From: Litorilinea aerophila
Lineage (GTDB): Bacteria; Chloroflexota; Anaerolineae; Caldilineales; Caldilineaceae
NCBI GenBank assembly: GCA_945897075.1
Contig: CAMDEX010000030.1
Span: 1-35,236, forward strand
DNA length: 35,236 bases
Direction: 5' to 3'
The notes under the pieces were generated by a model. That model saw only the letters and a program-made list of their open reading frames with translations, made no database searches and was not told the DNA's origin. Position numbers and translations under genes: made by a program. Shown piece after piece: positions 23,167 through 31,427 of this stretch. Each line of letters begins with the position of its first letter. Position 1 is the first letter of the stretch.

Positions 23167-25602
23167 ATGTCCCCTCTTACCCCCCAACAACAACTCGTCG
23201 TGGCGCATGACCGGGGAGCGGCCCTCGTCTTTGCCACCGCGGGCGCGGGCAAGACGACGACGATGACGGCGCGCATCGAGCGGCTGGTGCGTCAGCGCGT
23301 CTTTCGTGCGGAGGAGATTCTGGCGACCTCCTTCAACAAAGACGCGGCCGAGTCTATCCGGCGCAACCTGAAACGGCGCGGGGTGGAGGGGGTGCAGGTG
23401 CAGACGCTGCACGGTCTGGGCTTCGGGATTGTGCGCCAGGCCGAAAAGCTGGGGCTGTTGCCCGCCGCGGCGGAGAGCAAAAACGGCTTTGACGGGGTGG
23501 AGCGGCGCATCCTGTGGGCAGCGCTGGACGAGGCGCGGCGGCGCAAAGTGGAGTACGTCGCCGAGCTGAACCGGCTGGATCAGGACGATTTCCTCAGCTT
23601 TGTGGCCCGTTGCAAAGGCAACTTGGCCTACGCCGATTTGAGCGGGGCCGGGCTTTCCCCCGCGGCCCGGCGCGTGGCTTCCCAGGCCAGCGCGCCGGAC
23701 GACCGGGCCTGCTATCTGCCCCTCTTCCGCCTCTACGAGGAGACGCGGCGCGGCCGTGGCTGGCTCAGCTACGACGATATGGTGACTTCGGCCTGGGAGC
23801 TGCTGATGGCCCACCCCGGCCTGCTCAAAGCTGTCCAGTCTGCCTACGCCTGTCTGCTGGTGGACGAATACCAGGACGTCAATCTGGCCCAGGCCGAACT
23901 GGTGGAAACGATCGCCCGTCCGCACGGCAATCTGATGGTCATCGGCGACGACGACCAGACGATCTACGAGTGGCGCGGCGCACAGCCCCGTTTCATCCTG
24001 GAATTTGAGAAACGCCACAAAGCCAAAGTCTACTTTCTGGAAGACAACTTTCGCTGTCGCGCCTCGCAGGTGGCGCTCGCCAACGCCGTCATCCGCCATA
24101 GCCCACAGCGCAGTCCCAAAAGTCTCAAACTGACGCAGGGCTTTGACGGGGAGACGGTGTTGCATCGCCCCGCCGACGAGAGCGCCGAGGGGCAGGCCGT
24201 CGTCGAACAGGTGCAACGCGCCCTGCGCGACGGTCGCCGCGCCGAGGGCATCGCTGTGCTGGTGCGTCTCTTCGCCCAGACCGCGGCCATCGAAGCCGGC
24301 CTGCTCGAAGCAGGCGTTCCGTATCGGGTGGAGGGCGAGCAGCCCTTCTACCGGCGCGAGGAGGCGACGGTTCTGCTCGATTACATTCGTCTGGGCCAAA
24401 TGGAGGCGGATCTGCTGGCTGGCCGCCCGCTCTCCGACGACGCGCTGGACGAGTTTCGGGGTCTCTGGCCGCGGCTGCGCAACCGGCCCAACCGCTACCT
24501 GCCCCGCGCCACGGGCGAGGATATCGGGGCGTGGGTGGCAGAGAAGCAGCAGCCCCTTTCCACTGCTCTGCGCGCCTTTGCCAGCCGCAGCAGTGGGCGC
24601 AGTGCCGAACAGATGGCGAAGTTTGCCGCGGATCTGCGTTGGCTGGCCGGTCAGGTGCAGCCGGAGAGCATCGGCAACCGACCCGCCCACGCTTTGTTGA
24701 CCGAATTGGACAATCGGTTGGGCTATCGGGAGGAGCTGCTGCGGGCCAGCGGTGACGAATCTTTGGGGCGGGCCAAAGCCGGCGCGGTGGACGCCCTGCT
24801 GCGTCTGGCCCTGGGCCAGGGCAGTGTGGAGCGTTTTACGCGTTTTATCGAGCAGTTGGAGAGCAGCCACCAGCAGCGCAAAGGGGGCGCAGAATTGGTG
24901 ACGTTGACGACGATCTACCGGGCCAAAGGGCTGGAATGGCCGGTGGTTCTGCTGCCCGGCGTCAGCGAAGGGTATCTGCCCTACGAACGTAAGGCGGATT
25001 GGCAGTCCGCCCTACAAAACCGACCGGCGGACTACCAGTCCGCCCTACAAGAAAGTCTGGCCGAGGAGCGCCGTCTGCTCTACGTCGCCATCACCCGCGC
25101 CCAGGAGCGGCTGCACCTCTTCGCCCCAGCCGACCGCCCCCTCTCGCGTTTCTTGCAGGAGGCCGACGCCGAAAACGTTCTGGCCCAAGTGGGCAGCATC
25201 CGCCACGCCCTCGCCCTGCCCCCGCCGCGCTGGGGTGCGGACGAGTTGCAAGCGGTGGCGGTCACAGCCAAAGAACTGGGCTTCTACTCCTTCTTCGCCT
25301 TCTGGTGGAGCGGCGACGAACTCTACCGGCAGCAGATGGCCCAAACGATTTTGGCCCGTCTACCCCTGGCGGCCGAAGACCGCCGCTTCTGGCAAGCACT
25401 GGCCGAGGGGCGCACGCCCGCGTCCGCGCCGGGACAGGCCGCGCCGGTCAAAAGCCGCCGTCGTAGCGGCAAAGCGAAAAGCAGCGCGCCCAGCCGGGGT
25501 CGTCCGCGTTTCCAGCGCACCCGTCAGCGCGGCAGCGCGTGGCTGCGGGGGATCGGCGCGTTTTTCACGGCGTTGCGCGGGCTGTTCCCAGCGCGCAAGT
25601 GA
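23167..25602 (+). CDS. UvrD/Rep-type superfamily 1 DNA helicase
   Basis: An 811-residue SF1A helicase with 3'-5' unwinding as the family activity. The Q motif TPQQQ (5-9), Walker A ATAGAGKTT (23-31), Walker B VDEYQD (232-237) and motif III GDDDQTIYEWRG (260-271) come first. Motif IV (around LEDNFRC), motif V with TIYRAKGLEW (about 578-590) and motif VI LLYVAITRAQ (from about residue 636) follow. Between V and VI, residues 609-629 are an extra segment encoded by two palindromic repeat units, in frame, where relatives have a short acidic linker. The C-terminal ~100 residues after about 700 are basic and low in complexity. The ATG starts right after AATCCCCAAT repeats with no clear ribosome site. 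A role in DNA repair or replication restart is likely. Confidence 0.9.
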   Translation: MSPLTPQQQLVVAHDRGAALVFATAGAGKTTTMTARIERLVRQRVFRAEEILATSFNKDAAESIRRNLKRRGVEGVQVQTLHGLGFGIVRQAEKLGLLPAAAESKNGFDGVERRILWAALDEARRRKVEYVAELNRLDQDDFLSFVARCKGNLAYADLSGAGLSPAARRVASQASAPDDRACYLPLFRLYEETRRGRGWLSYDDMVTSAWELLMAHPGLLKAVQSAYACLLVDEYQDVNLAQAELVETIARPHGNLMVIGDDDQTIYEWRGAQPRFILEFEKRHKAKVYFLEDNFRCRASQVALANAVIRHSPQRSPKSLKLTQGFDGETVLHRPADESAEGQAVVEQVQRALRDGRRAEGIAVLVRLFAQTAAIEAGLLEAGVPYRVEGEQPFYRREEATVLLDYIRLGQMEADLLAGRPLSDDALDEFRGLWPRLRNRPNRYLPRATGEDIGAWVAEKQQPLSTALRAFASRSSGRSAEQMAKFAADLRWLAGQVQPESIGNRPAHALLTELDNRLGYREELLRASGDESLGRAKAGAVDALLRLALGQGSVERFTRFIEQLESSHQQRKGGAELVTLTTIYRAKGLEWPVVLLPGVSEGYLPYERKADWQSALQNRPADYQSALQESLAEERRLLYVAITRAQERLHLFAPADRPLSRFLQEADAENVLAQVGSIRHALALPPPRWGADELQAVAVTAKELGFYSFFAFWWSGDELYRQQMAQTILARLPLAAEDRRFWQALAEGRTPASAPGQAAPVKSRRRSGKAKSSAPSRGRPRFQRTRQRGSAWLRGIGAFFTALRGLFPARK
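24993..25044. repeat. in-frame double palindrome inside helicase gene
   Basis: Two 19-bp hairpin units, 24993-25011 and 25026-25044, are spaced 33 bp (11 codons) apart. The second, GGCGGACT-ACC-AGTCCGCC, is perfect; the first is nearly so. Each is followed by CTACAA. They encode WQSALQ and YQSALQ peptides. Confidence 0.8.
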
Positions 25603-25610
25603 AGATTGCT

Positions 25611-25658
25611 CGTTCCCATCGCTCCCGCGTGGGAACGGCGGGGGGACGCTCCGCGTCC
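25611..25658. repeat. double-hairpin REP-like repeat after helicase
   Basis: CGTTCCCA...TGGGAACG (25611-25637) is followed by GGACG-CTCCG-CGTCC (25644-25658). It may terminate the helicase transcript. Confidence 0.65.
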
Positions 25659-25674
25659 AGATGGGCCGAATGTG

Positions 25675-25703
25675 TTGACATTGCCCTTTCTTTCTGCCAG
25701 AAT
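25675..25703 (+). promoter_or_regulatory. putative promoter of phosphatase gene
   Basis: A perfect TTGACA at 25675-25680, a 17-base spacer and CAGAAT at 25698-25703. A related sequence (TGTGTTGAC...TTTCTGCCAGAA) occurs at 26344-26375 upstream of the AAA gene. Confidence 0.4.
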
Positions 25704-25754
25704 GGGTCAGATCGAACCGCCCGCGGATGGGCGTTGCTGTAAAGGAGTGCCAAT

Positions 25755-25778
25755 ATGAACCAACCGCCTTTGCAATGA
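25755..25778 (+). other. seven-codon open frame leading into phosphatase gene
   Basis: AAGGAG at 25743-25748 precedes an ATG at 25755 that encodes MNQPPLQ and stops at 25776-25778. The stop overlaps the phosphatase ATG as ATGA. It is either a coupling leader peptide or the true gene start displaced by a one-base change. Confidence 0.4.
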
Positions 25779-26284
25779 AGACGCAACTTTACAGAGTTCC
25801 AGGCCCGTGGATAGGACAACTCGCGATTGTCCCACGTCCGCGCGGCGGCGATTGGCTGGAGACAGAGATACGCGCCTGGAACGACGCCGGAATTGACGCA
25901 GTTGTGTCCCTGCTCACGACTGCGGAAGAGTGGGAGTTGGGGTTGCAGCAGGAACGGGAGATCAGCAAGCGCAAGGGGATGCCTTTTTACGCGTTCCCGA
26001 TTTCAGATCGCCAGACGCCCGATTCTGTTGTCATTTTCCGTCGTCTGACGCAGCAGATTTCCCAGCTATTGAAGAATGGGCGCACCGTCGCCATCCATTG
26101 CCGTCAGGGCGTGGGGCGCTCGGCTCTGTTGGCAGCGGCGCTGCTCATCGAAGCGGGTGTCAGCCCGGACGAAGCATTGCGCCGGATCGAACGGGCCAGA
26201 GGGTGTCCCGTGCCGGACACGCCAGAGCAACGAATGTGGGTGCAGGGCTTGGCCCAGAGTATGCGGGTAGAGGAAGCGGTCTGA
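25775..26284 (+). CDS. dual-specificity / tyrosine phosphatase-like protein
   Basis: A 169-residue protein with the Cys-x5-Arg signature HCRQGVGRS (Cys109, Arg115), the catalytic P-loop of cysteine phosphatases. An aspartate in FPISDRQTPD (Asp78) is placed to be the general acid. Length and spacing fit small dual-specificity phosphatases that remove phosphate from proteins or small molecules in the cytoplasm. The ATG at 25775 fits the fold start and overlaps a seven-codon leader frame. An alternative ATG at 25727 in the same frame would add 16 residues that look non-coding. No kinase is nearby to name a target. Confidence 0.82.
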   Translation: MKTQLYRVPGPWIGQLAIVPRPRGGDWLETEIRAWNDAGIDAVVSLLTTAEEWELGLQQEREISKRKGMPFYAFPISDRQTPDSVVIFRRLTQQISQLLKNGRTVAIHCRQGVGRSALLAAALLIEAGVSPDEALRRIERARGCPVPDTPEQRMWVQGLAQSMRVEEAV

Positions 26285-26343
26285 ATCTGGCCCTTTCCCG
26301 GAATCAGTACCCCGCGTTTGCGGATCGCCAAAGCCGCGCCTGC

Positions 26344-26390
26344 TGTGTTGACTTAGCCTTGCTTTCTGCCAGAACGGAGCAGACCGCATA
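26344..26390 (+). promoter_or_regulatory. promoter-like sequence similar to 25672-25714
   Basis: TGTGTTGACTTAGCC, then GCTTTCTGCCAGAACGG and CAGACCG align with the region upstream of the phosphatase gene. The -35-like TTGACT is at 26348-26353. It lies about 60-95 bp upstream of the AAA gene. Confidence 0.3.
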
Positions 26391-26442
26391 GACCTTCCCT
26401 CAACCATTCGCCTTCTCCCCAACTTCGCGGTATACTACCCGC

Positions 26443-28026
26443 ATGAAATTCTTCAACACTGGCGGACCCTGCAACCCCCAATACCACTATATGCTCCCGG
26501 CCACGCAACGGCTGGAAGCCTACGACGTGGACCGATTAATCCGGCAACAGAGCTATTTTGTCGTCCATGCCCCGCGCCAGGTGGGCAAGACGACGGCGAT
26601 GGAGTCGCTGGCCAACGAACTGACGGCCAGCAGTGCGTATGTGGGCATCCTGCTTTCGTTGGAGACCGGCGCAGCCTACCCGAATGATCCGCTGAAGGCA
26701 GAACAGGCCATCCTGACCAACTGGAAAATCACCATTGAAACGCGGTTGCCATCTGAATTGCACCCTCCGACCTGGTTTCCAGAAGGGTATGGCGGGGGAT
26801 TGATTGGCTCATTTCTAAGCCGATGGTCTCTGACCGCGCCCCGCCCATTGGTCGTCTTTCTGGATGAGATTGACGCCCTGGAAAATGAAGTTCTCATCTC
26901 TGTCCTGCGCCAGTTGCGTGCGGGCTACTTCAACCGCCCCAGAGGATTCCCCGCCTCGCTCGCCCTCATCGGTCTGCGCGATGTGCGCGATTACAAAGTC
27001 GCTTCTGGCGGTTCCGAACGTCTGAGTTCGCCCAGCCCTTTCAACATTGCCGTCCGCTCTATTACCCTGCGCAACTTCACAGCAGAAGAGGTGAATACGC
27101 TTCTCTCCCAACACAGCGAAGAGACCGGCCAGGTGATTGCAGAGGAAGCGATGGCACGCGTCTTCTACCTCTCTCAGGGGCAGCCCTGGCTGGTCAACTC
27201 CCTGGCCAAAGTCTGTGTGGAAGAATTGGTGCGCAATCTGGCCGACCCCGTCCTGACCAGCCACGTTGACGAGGCCAAAGAGATTCTGATCCAACGGCGT
27301 CAAGTCCATCTGGACCAGCTCACCGACAAATTGCAGACCCAACGTGTGCGCAGTGTGATCGAACCAATCCTGGCCGGCGGCTCTCTGGACAATATCCCGA
27401 TGGACGATCGGGAGTATGTGGTTGATCTGGGATTGGTGGTGCGCGAACAGGGCGGCGGTTTAGCGATTGCGAACCCAATTTATAAGGAGATCATTCCGCG
27501 CGTCTTGGCTGGTGCAGCGCAGGATTCATTGCCCCAAATCTCCCCCACCTGGCTCAACCCAGACGGCAGCCTGAATCCTGACAAACTGGTAGATGCATTC
27601 CTCGTCTTCTGGCGACAGCACGGACAGCCGCTGCTCAAAAGCGCACCCTATCACGAGATTGCGCCTCATCTGGTCCTGATGGCCTATCTGCACCGGGTCG
27701 TCAACGGCAATGGCATCATTGACCGCGAGTATGCGATTGGCTCCGGCAAGATGGACCTCTACGTTCGCTATGGCGCGGGCCGCGCTGCCGTGCAGATGGC
27801 TCTGGAACTCAAAGTCTGGCGCGACGGTCGCCCCGATCCGCTGGCGGTGGGGTTAGAGCAGCTTGACGATTATATGGCTGGGCTTAGTTATGATGGCGCG
27901 GCTGTGGAGAGCGGCTGGCTTGTCATTTTTGACCAGCGCAGCAACCAGCCAGAAATCAGCGAACGCACCAGTGCCGAACGGGTGATTACGCCCGCAGGTC
28001 GTTCGGTGATGCTGATTCGCGCCTGA
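26443..28026 (+). CDS. AAA-like ATPase with C-terminal PD-(D/E)XK-like domain
   Basis: A 527-residue protein. The N-terminal half is an AAA-like ATPase of the type abundant in Chloroflexi and Cyanobacteria: Walker A APRQVGKTT (43-51) and Walker B LVVFLDEIDAL (136-146). A helical lid and winged-helix-like part run to about residue 350. The C-terminus has IGSGKMDLYV...MALELKVW, matching the PD-(D/E)XK core (Asp438, Glu455, Lys457). Such proteins are poorly characterised; involvement with mobile DNA or defence is often guessed but not shown. The ATG starts with MKFFNTGGPCNPQYHYMLP, a conserved-looking opening. No mobile-element ends are seen around it. Confidence 0.8.
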   Translation: MKFFNTGGPCNPQYHYMLPATQRLEAYDVDRLIRQQSYFVVHAPRQVGKTTAMESLANELTASSAYVGILLSLETGAAYPNDPLKAEQAILTNWKITIETRLPSELHPPTWFPEGYGGGLIGSFLSRWSLTAPRPLVVFLDEIDALENEVLISVLRQLRAGYFNRPRGFPASLALIGLRDVRDYKVASGGSERLSSPSPFNIAVRSITLRNFTAEEVNTLLSQHSEETGQVIAEEAMARVFYLSQGQPWLVNSLAKVCVEELVRNLADPVLTSHVDEAKEILIQRRQVHLDQLTDKLQTQRVRSVIEPILAGGSLDNIPMDDREYVVDLGLVVREQGGGLAIANPIYKEIIPRVLAGAAQDSLPQISPTWLNPDGSLNPDKLVDAFLVFWRQHGQPLLKSAPYHEIAPHLVLMAYLHRVVNGNGIIDREYAIGSGKMDLYVRYGAGRAAVQMALELKVWRDGRPDPLAVGLEQLDDYMAGLSYDGAAVESGWLVIFDQRSNQPEISERTSAERVITPAGRSVMLIRA

Positions 28027-28040
28027 CTGAACTGAAAAAA

Positions 28041-28146
28041 GGACACGGATTTACACGGATAAAATCTGCGTAGATCGGTTGTTTCTGCGCAAATCTGCGT
28101 CCCTCTTTTCATCCGCCTGTATCCGCCCAACTCAATCTATCCGCGT
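28041..28146. repeat. ACACGGAT/ATCTGCGT dispersed repeat
   Basis: GGACACGGATTTACACGGAT, then AAATCTGCGT twice, then ATCCGCCTGTATCCGCCCAA. It fills the gap between the AAA gene and argH. Related pieces are at 10847, 19812 and 29558. Confidence 0.55.
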
Positions 28147-28147
28147 T

Positions 28148-29530
28148 TTATTTCCGCGCCGCCAGCCATTCCCGCAGTTCGTTGACCTGTGCGCGAACTG
28201 CACGCTGGCTGCTGCCGCCGGCTGCGTCGCGCTGCTCCACGCTGCGCTCGAAGCTCCACACCGCGACCACATCAGCACCAAAGGCCGGGTGCAGGGTCTG
28301 TAAGTCCGCTGCGCGCAAGCCGGACAGCGGCACGCCCATTGCCTCGGCCAGGCGCACAGCCGCACCAGCTACGTGATGTGTCTCGCGGAAGGGGATACCC
28401 TTGCGCACCAGATACTCGGCCAGATCGGTCGCCAACATTTCCGGCACCAACGCCGCCACCATCCGTTCAGCGTTGACGGTTAGCGTTGCCAGCACACCGC
28501 CCGCAATCTGCAACGAATCCCGCAGCGTATCCACCGCATCGTAAAGCGGCTCTTTGTCCTCTTGCAAATCTTTGTTGAAGGTGCTGGGCAGCCCTTTCAT
28601 CGTCATCAAAAAGCCGCTCAACTCCCCAAAGACCCGCCCGGATTTACCGCGCAGCAGTTCCAGAGAATCGGGATTCTTCTTCTGGGGCATCAGACTGCTG
28701 CCTGTGCTGTAGGCGTCGGCCACCACCACAAAGCCAAACTCCCGGCTGCTATAAATAATCAGGTCTTCCGCCCAGCGGCTCAGGTGCAGCATTGTCAGGC
28801 TGGCCCAGAAGAGAAACTCGGCCACAAAGTCGCGATCGCTCACCGCGTCCAGGCTGTTGGGCGCGACGGAGGCAAAGCCCAACTCTGCGGCCAGAAAATC
28901 CCGGTCCACGCCAAAGGGATTGCCCGCCAGTGCGCCGCTGCCGAGCGGCAGGGAGCTGACGCGGCGGGTCAACTCGTCCAGTCGCTCGGCATCGCGCTGC
29001 CAGGCCCAGGCGTGGCTGAGCAGCCAGTGGCTCCAGCGGGTGGGCTGCGCTGGTTGCAGATGGGTGTAACCGGGCATCAACAGGTCGCTCTCGGCTGCGG
29101 CCCGCTCCACAGCCGTGCGCAGCAGTTCAGCCAGATGGCGGCGCAACTCGACAATCTCGCCCAGCAGCCAGAGACGGGTATCGGTTGCCACCTGATCGTT
29201 GCGGCTGCGCCCCGTATGCAATTTGCCCGCGACATCGCCCAGCAGTTCGGTCAAGCGCCGCTCGTTGGCCGTGTGGATGTCCTCGTCGCCCGCGGCCAGC
29301 GCAAACACCCCCGCTGCCCACTCGTCGGCCACCCGTTCCAGCCCAGCCACCAGCCTCTCGGCCTCGTCGCCGCGGATGATGCCAGAACGCGCCAACGCCC
29401 GCGCATAGGCCTGGCTGCCGCGGATGTCGGCGCGCCACATACGCTTGTCAAAGGAAATCGAGGCGTTGAAGGCTTCCATCAGCGGGTCATTGCCCCCAGT
29501 AAATCGCCCACCCCACAACTTTGTAGACAT
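28148..29530 (-). CDS. argH: argininosuccinate lyase
   Basis: A 460-residue enzyme of normal length for ArgH. It cleaves argininosuccinate to arginine and fumarate, the last step of arginine synthesis, in the cytoplasm as a tetramer. It begins with KLWGGRF, typical of the family. It has HTGRSRNDQVATD (105-117), the catalytic-histidine region GYTHLQPAQP (154-163) and the fumarase/aspartase signature GSSLMPQKKNPD (277-288) with the catalytic serine. No other arginine gene is next to it. Upstream is a repeat and the CPBP gene on the same strand, so it is probably its own unit. Confidence 0.97.
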   Translation of the reverse strand: MSTKLWGGRFTGGNDPLMEAFNASISFDKRMWRADIRGSQAYARALARSGIIRGDEAERLVAGLERVADEWAAGVFALAAGDEDIHTANERRLTELLGDVAGKLHTGRSRNDQVATDTRLWLLGEIVELRRHLAELLRTAVERAAAESDLLMPGYTHLQPAQPTRWSHWLLSHAWAWQRDAERLDELTRRVSSLPLGSGALAGNPFGVDRDFLAAELGFASVAPNSLDAVSDRDFVAEFLFWASLTMLHLSRWAEDLIIYSSREFGFVVVADAYSTGSSLMPQKKNPDSLELLRGKSGRVFGELSGFLMTMKGLPSTFNKDLQEDKEPLYDAVDTLRDSLQIAGGVLATLTVNAERMVAALVPEMLATDLAEYLVRKGIPFRETHHVAGAAVRLAEAMGVPLSGLRAADLQTLHPAFGADVVAVWSFERSVEQRDAAGGSSQRAVRAQVNELREWLAARK

Positions 29531-29557
29531 AGAAAATGCGAAGCCTCACTGATGGAA

Positions 29558-29605
29558 AAAACGGACACGGATTTTCAGGATTTTCACGGCAAAAAATCTG
29601 CGTTC
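29558..29605. repeat. ACACGGAT-type dispersed repeat, short copy
   Basis: AAAACGGACACGGATTTTCAG...AAAAAATCTGCGTTCCCC between argH and the CPBP gene; it matches the left half of 28041-28146. Confidence 0.5.
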
Positions 29606-29609
29606 CCCT

Positions 29610-30590
29610 TTATTTGTCTGTCGTTCGTCTATACTCTGCAAAGGCGGCGTGCAGGGCGATCCGCCCGTTACGCCAGCGCAACCAGAGCAGTGTCAACCCA
29701 CAGCCCACGGCAATTGCCATCAGGCCGATGATCCCCGCCTCCGGCCCGAACGCGCCGCCCGTCCATAGCGCCGGCCCCGTCTGGTGGATGGCGAAAACCG
29801 TCGCCTCGCTCGCCCGTATCCCGCTGACCGGGAAGCCAAAAACGTTGCCCTGAAAAAAATTCCAGGCGATGTGCAGCCCGATCGGGATCGCCAGTTCGCC
29901 GGTGAGCAGAATGCCCAGCCCCAGAAAGAGGCCAGCCAGCCCGATATTGAAGGAGCTGACAACGTTGGCGTTTGGGTTGCCAGCGTGGAGAAAGCCAAAA
30001 AGCGCAGAGGTAAGCAGCCAGGCCAACAGCAGCGCCCGTCTCGATCCTATCCGTCCGAAGCCCAGCCCTTCGGCCAGGTTGCGCAGCAGATAGCCGCGCA
30101 CCAGCACTTCTTCGTAGTAGCCCACCAGCAGGAAAGCGATCAGCGGCACGAAAATGGCGACCACAAAAGGGAGACCGCCCGATGTGCGCCAGACCTCCGT
30201 CACCCTCACCCAGCCCAACGACCACTCGACGGCGAAAATAGCCCCCATCAGCAGAGCGCCCAGCCCCAGTCCAAAGCAAAAATCGAGCCACCAGCCCCGG
30301 CATAGATGAAAGCCAAAGTCCGCAAAACGCCGCCTGTCCAGCAACCAGCCCGCCACCGCTACGGCGGCAGTGATGGCGAGGGCAACGCTCATCCCGTCAA
30401 GCCCCCGGCTGACTTCTACGCCCAGCATCCGCGCAAGACGCTCCAGCAGCGGGCCGGTTGCCAGGACGAGTGTAAGCTGTACCAGAGAGCCAAGCACAAC
30501 CAGCAGCACAACAAAGAGCAGCAGCCGCCAGCCAGCGCGCAGCCGTCGTTCTCTATCATTCCAGAAAAATCCTGCCAGTCGTTGTCCCAT
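29610..30590 (-). CDS. CPBP family intramembrane glutamic protease
   Basis: A 326-residue membrane protein with about eight helices. All three CPBP (Abi/Rce1) motifs are present: EExxxR in YYEEVLVRGYLL (Glu160, Glu161, Arg165), FGFLHAGNPNAN with His202, and GLHIAWNFFQG with His240 and Asn244. The family includes the CAAX-prenyl protease Rce1 and bacterial proteins linked to bacteriocin immunity or membrane-protein cleavage; the substrate here is unknown. The ATG has no strong ribosome site. A 23-bp-arm hairpin lies in the promoter region between it and the divergent DUF1992 gene. Confidence 0.9.
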   Translation of the reverse strand: MGQRLAGFFWNDRERRLRAGWRLLLFVVLLVVLGSLVQLTLVLATGPLLERLARMLGVEVSRGLDGMSVALAITAAVAVAGWLLDRRRFADFGFHLCRGWWLDFCFGLGLGALLMGAIFAVEWSLGWVRVTEVWRTSGGLPFVVAIFVPLIAFLLVGYYEEVLVRGYLLRNLAEGLGFGRIGSRRALLLAWLLTSALFGFLHAGNPNANVVSSFNIGLAGLFLGLGILLTGELAIPIGLHIAWNFFQGNVFGFPVSGIRASEATVFAIHQTGPALWTGGAFGPEAGIIGLMAIAVGCGLTLLWLRWRNGRIALHAAFAEYRRTTDK

Positions 30591-30668
30591 AAGAGTAGTC
30601 TATCACGGGTCGGGCAATTTTCCAGATCGCCCGCGCCGATGATAAATTTCTCTGTAGGACGGGAATGC

Positions 30669-30728
30669 GTAGGTGCGGTTTGCAACCGCACTTGCGCCGC
30701 TAGACGTGCGGTTGCAAACCGCACCTAC
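30669..30728. repeat. hairpin with perfect 23-bp arms
   Basis: The arms at 30669-30691 and 30706-30728 (GTAGGTGCGGTTTGCAACCG and complement) surround a 14-base loop. It lies between divergent genes, 50 bp before the DUF1992 start, so it is not a terminator by position; a dispersed MITE-like repeat is likelier. Confidence 0.8.
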
Positions 30729-30778
30729 AAAAACCTGTATCAATCCGGTTCCGTTTTTTCGAAGTAGGAGGCCGCGTC

Positions 30779-31348
30779 ATGACCGAAAAGCCAAAACCAC
30801 CCAGCCCCAGCCAGGTGCGGGCCGAACGGCAAAGAGCCGCGGAAGTGCCGCCGTCAGGCGTGCGCCGCCCCCGCGACCTGGACGAGTGGCAGGATTTCAT
30901 CTCCCAGGCCATCGAAGACGCGATGCGCGACGGCGCATTCGACAACCTGCCCGGCAAGGGGAAACCCCTGAATTTGAACGAAAACCCCAACGAACCGCCT
31001 GACATGGCGATGGCCAACAAAATCCTCAAGAACAACGACGTCACCCCACCCTGGATTGGGGATCGCAAGAAGCTGCTGGAAGATGTGGAAAGCCTGCGTG
31101 CTGATATCTCCCAACGCTGGGAGTGGATGCGTACAGATTGGGCCGCGCCGACCGCTGATCGCGCACGGCTGGCCGCGCGCTGGACAGGACAAATCGCCGT
31201 ATGGACAGGCCAGATTGACAAACTCAACAGCCGCATCCTGGACCTGAACCTGACCTTGCCCATCTGGCGTATGGAGTTGCTGCGCGTACACCTGGCCGAC
31301 GAACTGGCCCGCATCGGCGCAGCGCAGAAACTGGGCGGGGAGGAGTAG
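30779..31348 (+). CDS. DUF1992 (DnaJ homologue subfamily C member 28-like) protein
   Basis: A 189-residue protein with the DUF1992 domain (PF09350) at about residues 38-110. It is recognisable from DEWQDFISQAIEDAMRDGAF, NLPGKGKPL and the following NEPPDMAMANKILKNNDVTPPW. The domain is shared with human DNAJC28, but no J domain is present and the bacterial function is unknown. A mostly helical C-terminal part (110-185) follows. It is probably cytoplasmic. The ATG has a good GGAGG ribosome site seven bases upstream. Confidence 0.88.
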   Translation: MTEKPKPPSPSQVRAERQRAAEVPPSGVRRPRDLDEWQDFISQAIEDAMRDGAFDNLPGKGKPLNLNENPNEPPDMAMANKILKNNDVTPPWIGDRKKLLEDVESLRADISQRWEWMRTDWAAPTADRARLAARWTGQIAVWTGQIDKLNSRILDLNLTLPIWRMELLRVHLADELARIGAAQKLGGEE

Positions 31349-31378
31349 GCGAACGCAATAAACGTTGAATCCACCCAC

Positions 31379-31427
31379 AGAAACGAGAAACGTGAGAGCG
31401 ATAGTCGCCCTCACGTTTCTCGTTTCT
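31379..31427. repeat. AAACGTGAG-type hairpin
   Basis: Perfect 18-bp arms at 31379-31396 and 31410-31427. The arm (AGAAACGAGAAACGTGAG) resembles the inner hairpin of the 146-bp elements. It may also act as terminator of the DUF1992 gene. Confidence 0.7.

Noticed and set aside
23008-24870. 620-codon minus-strand open frame
   Set aside because: Antisense to the helicase; composition is that of a reverse-frame shadow.
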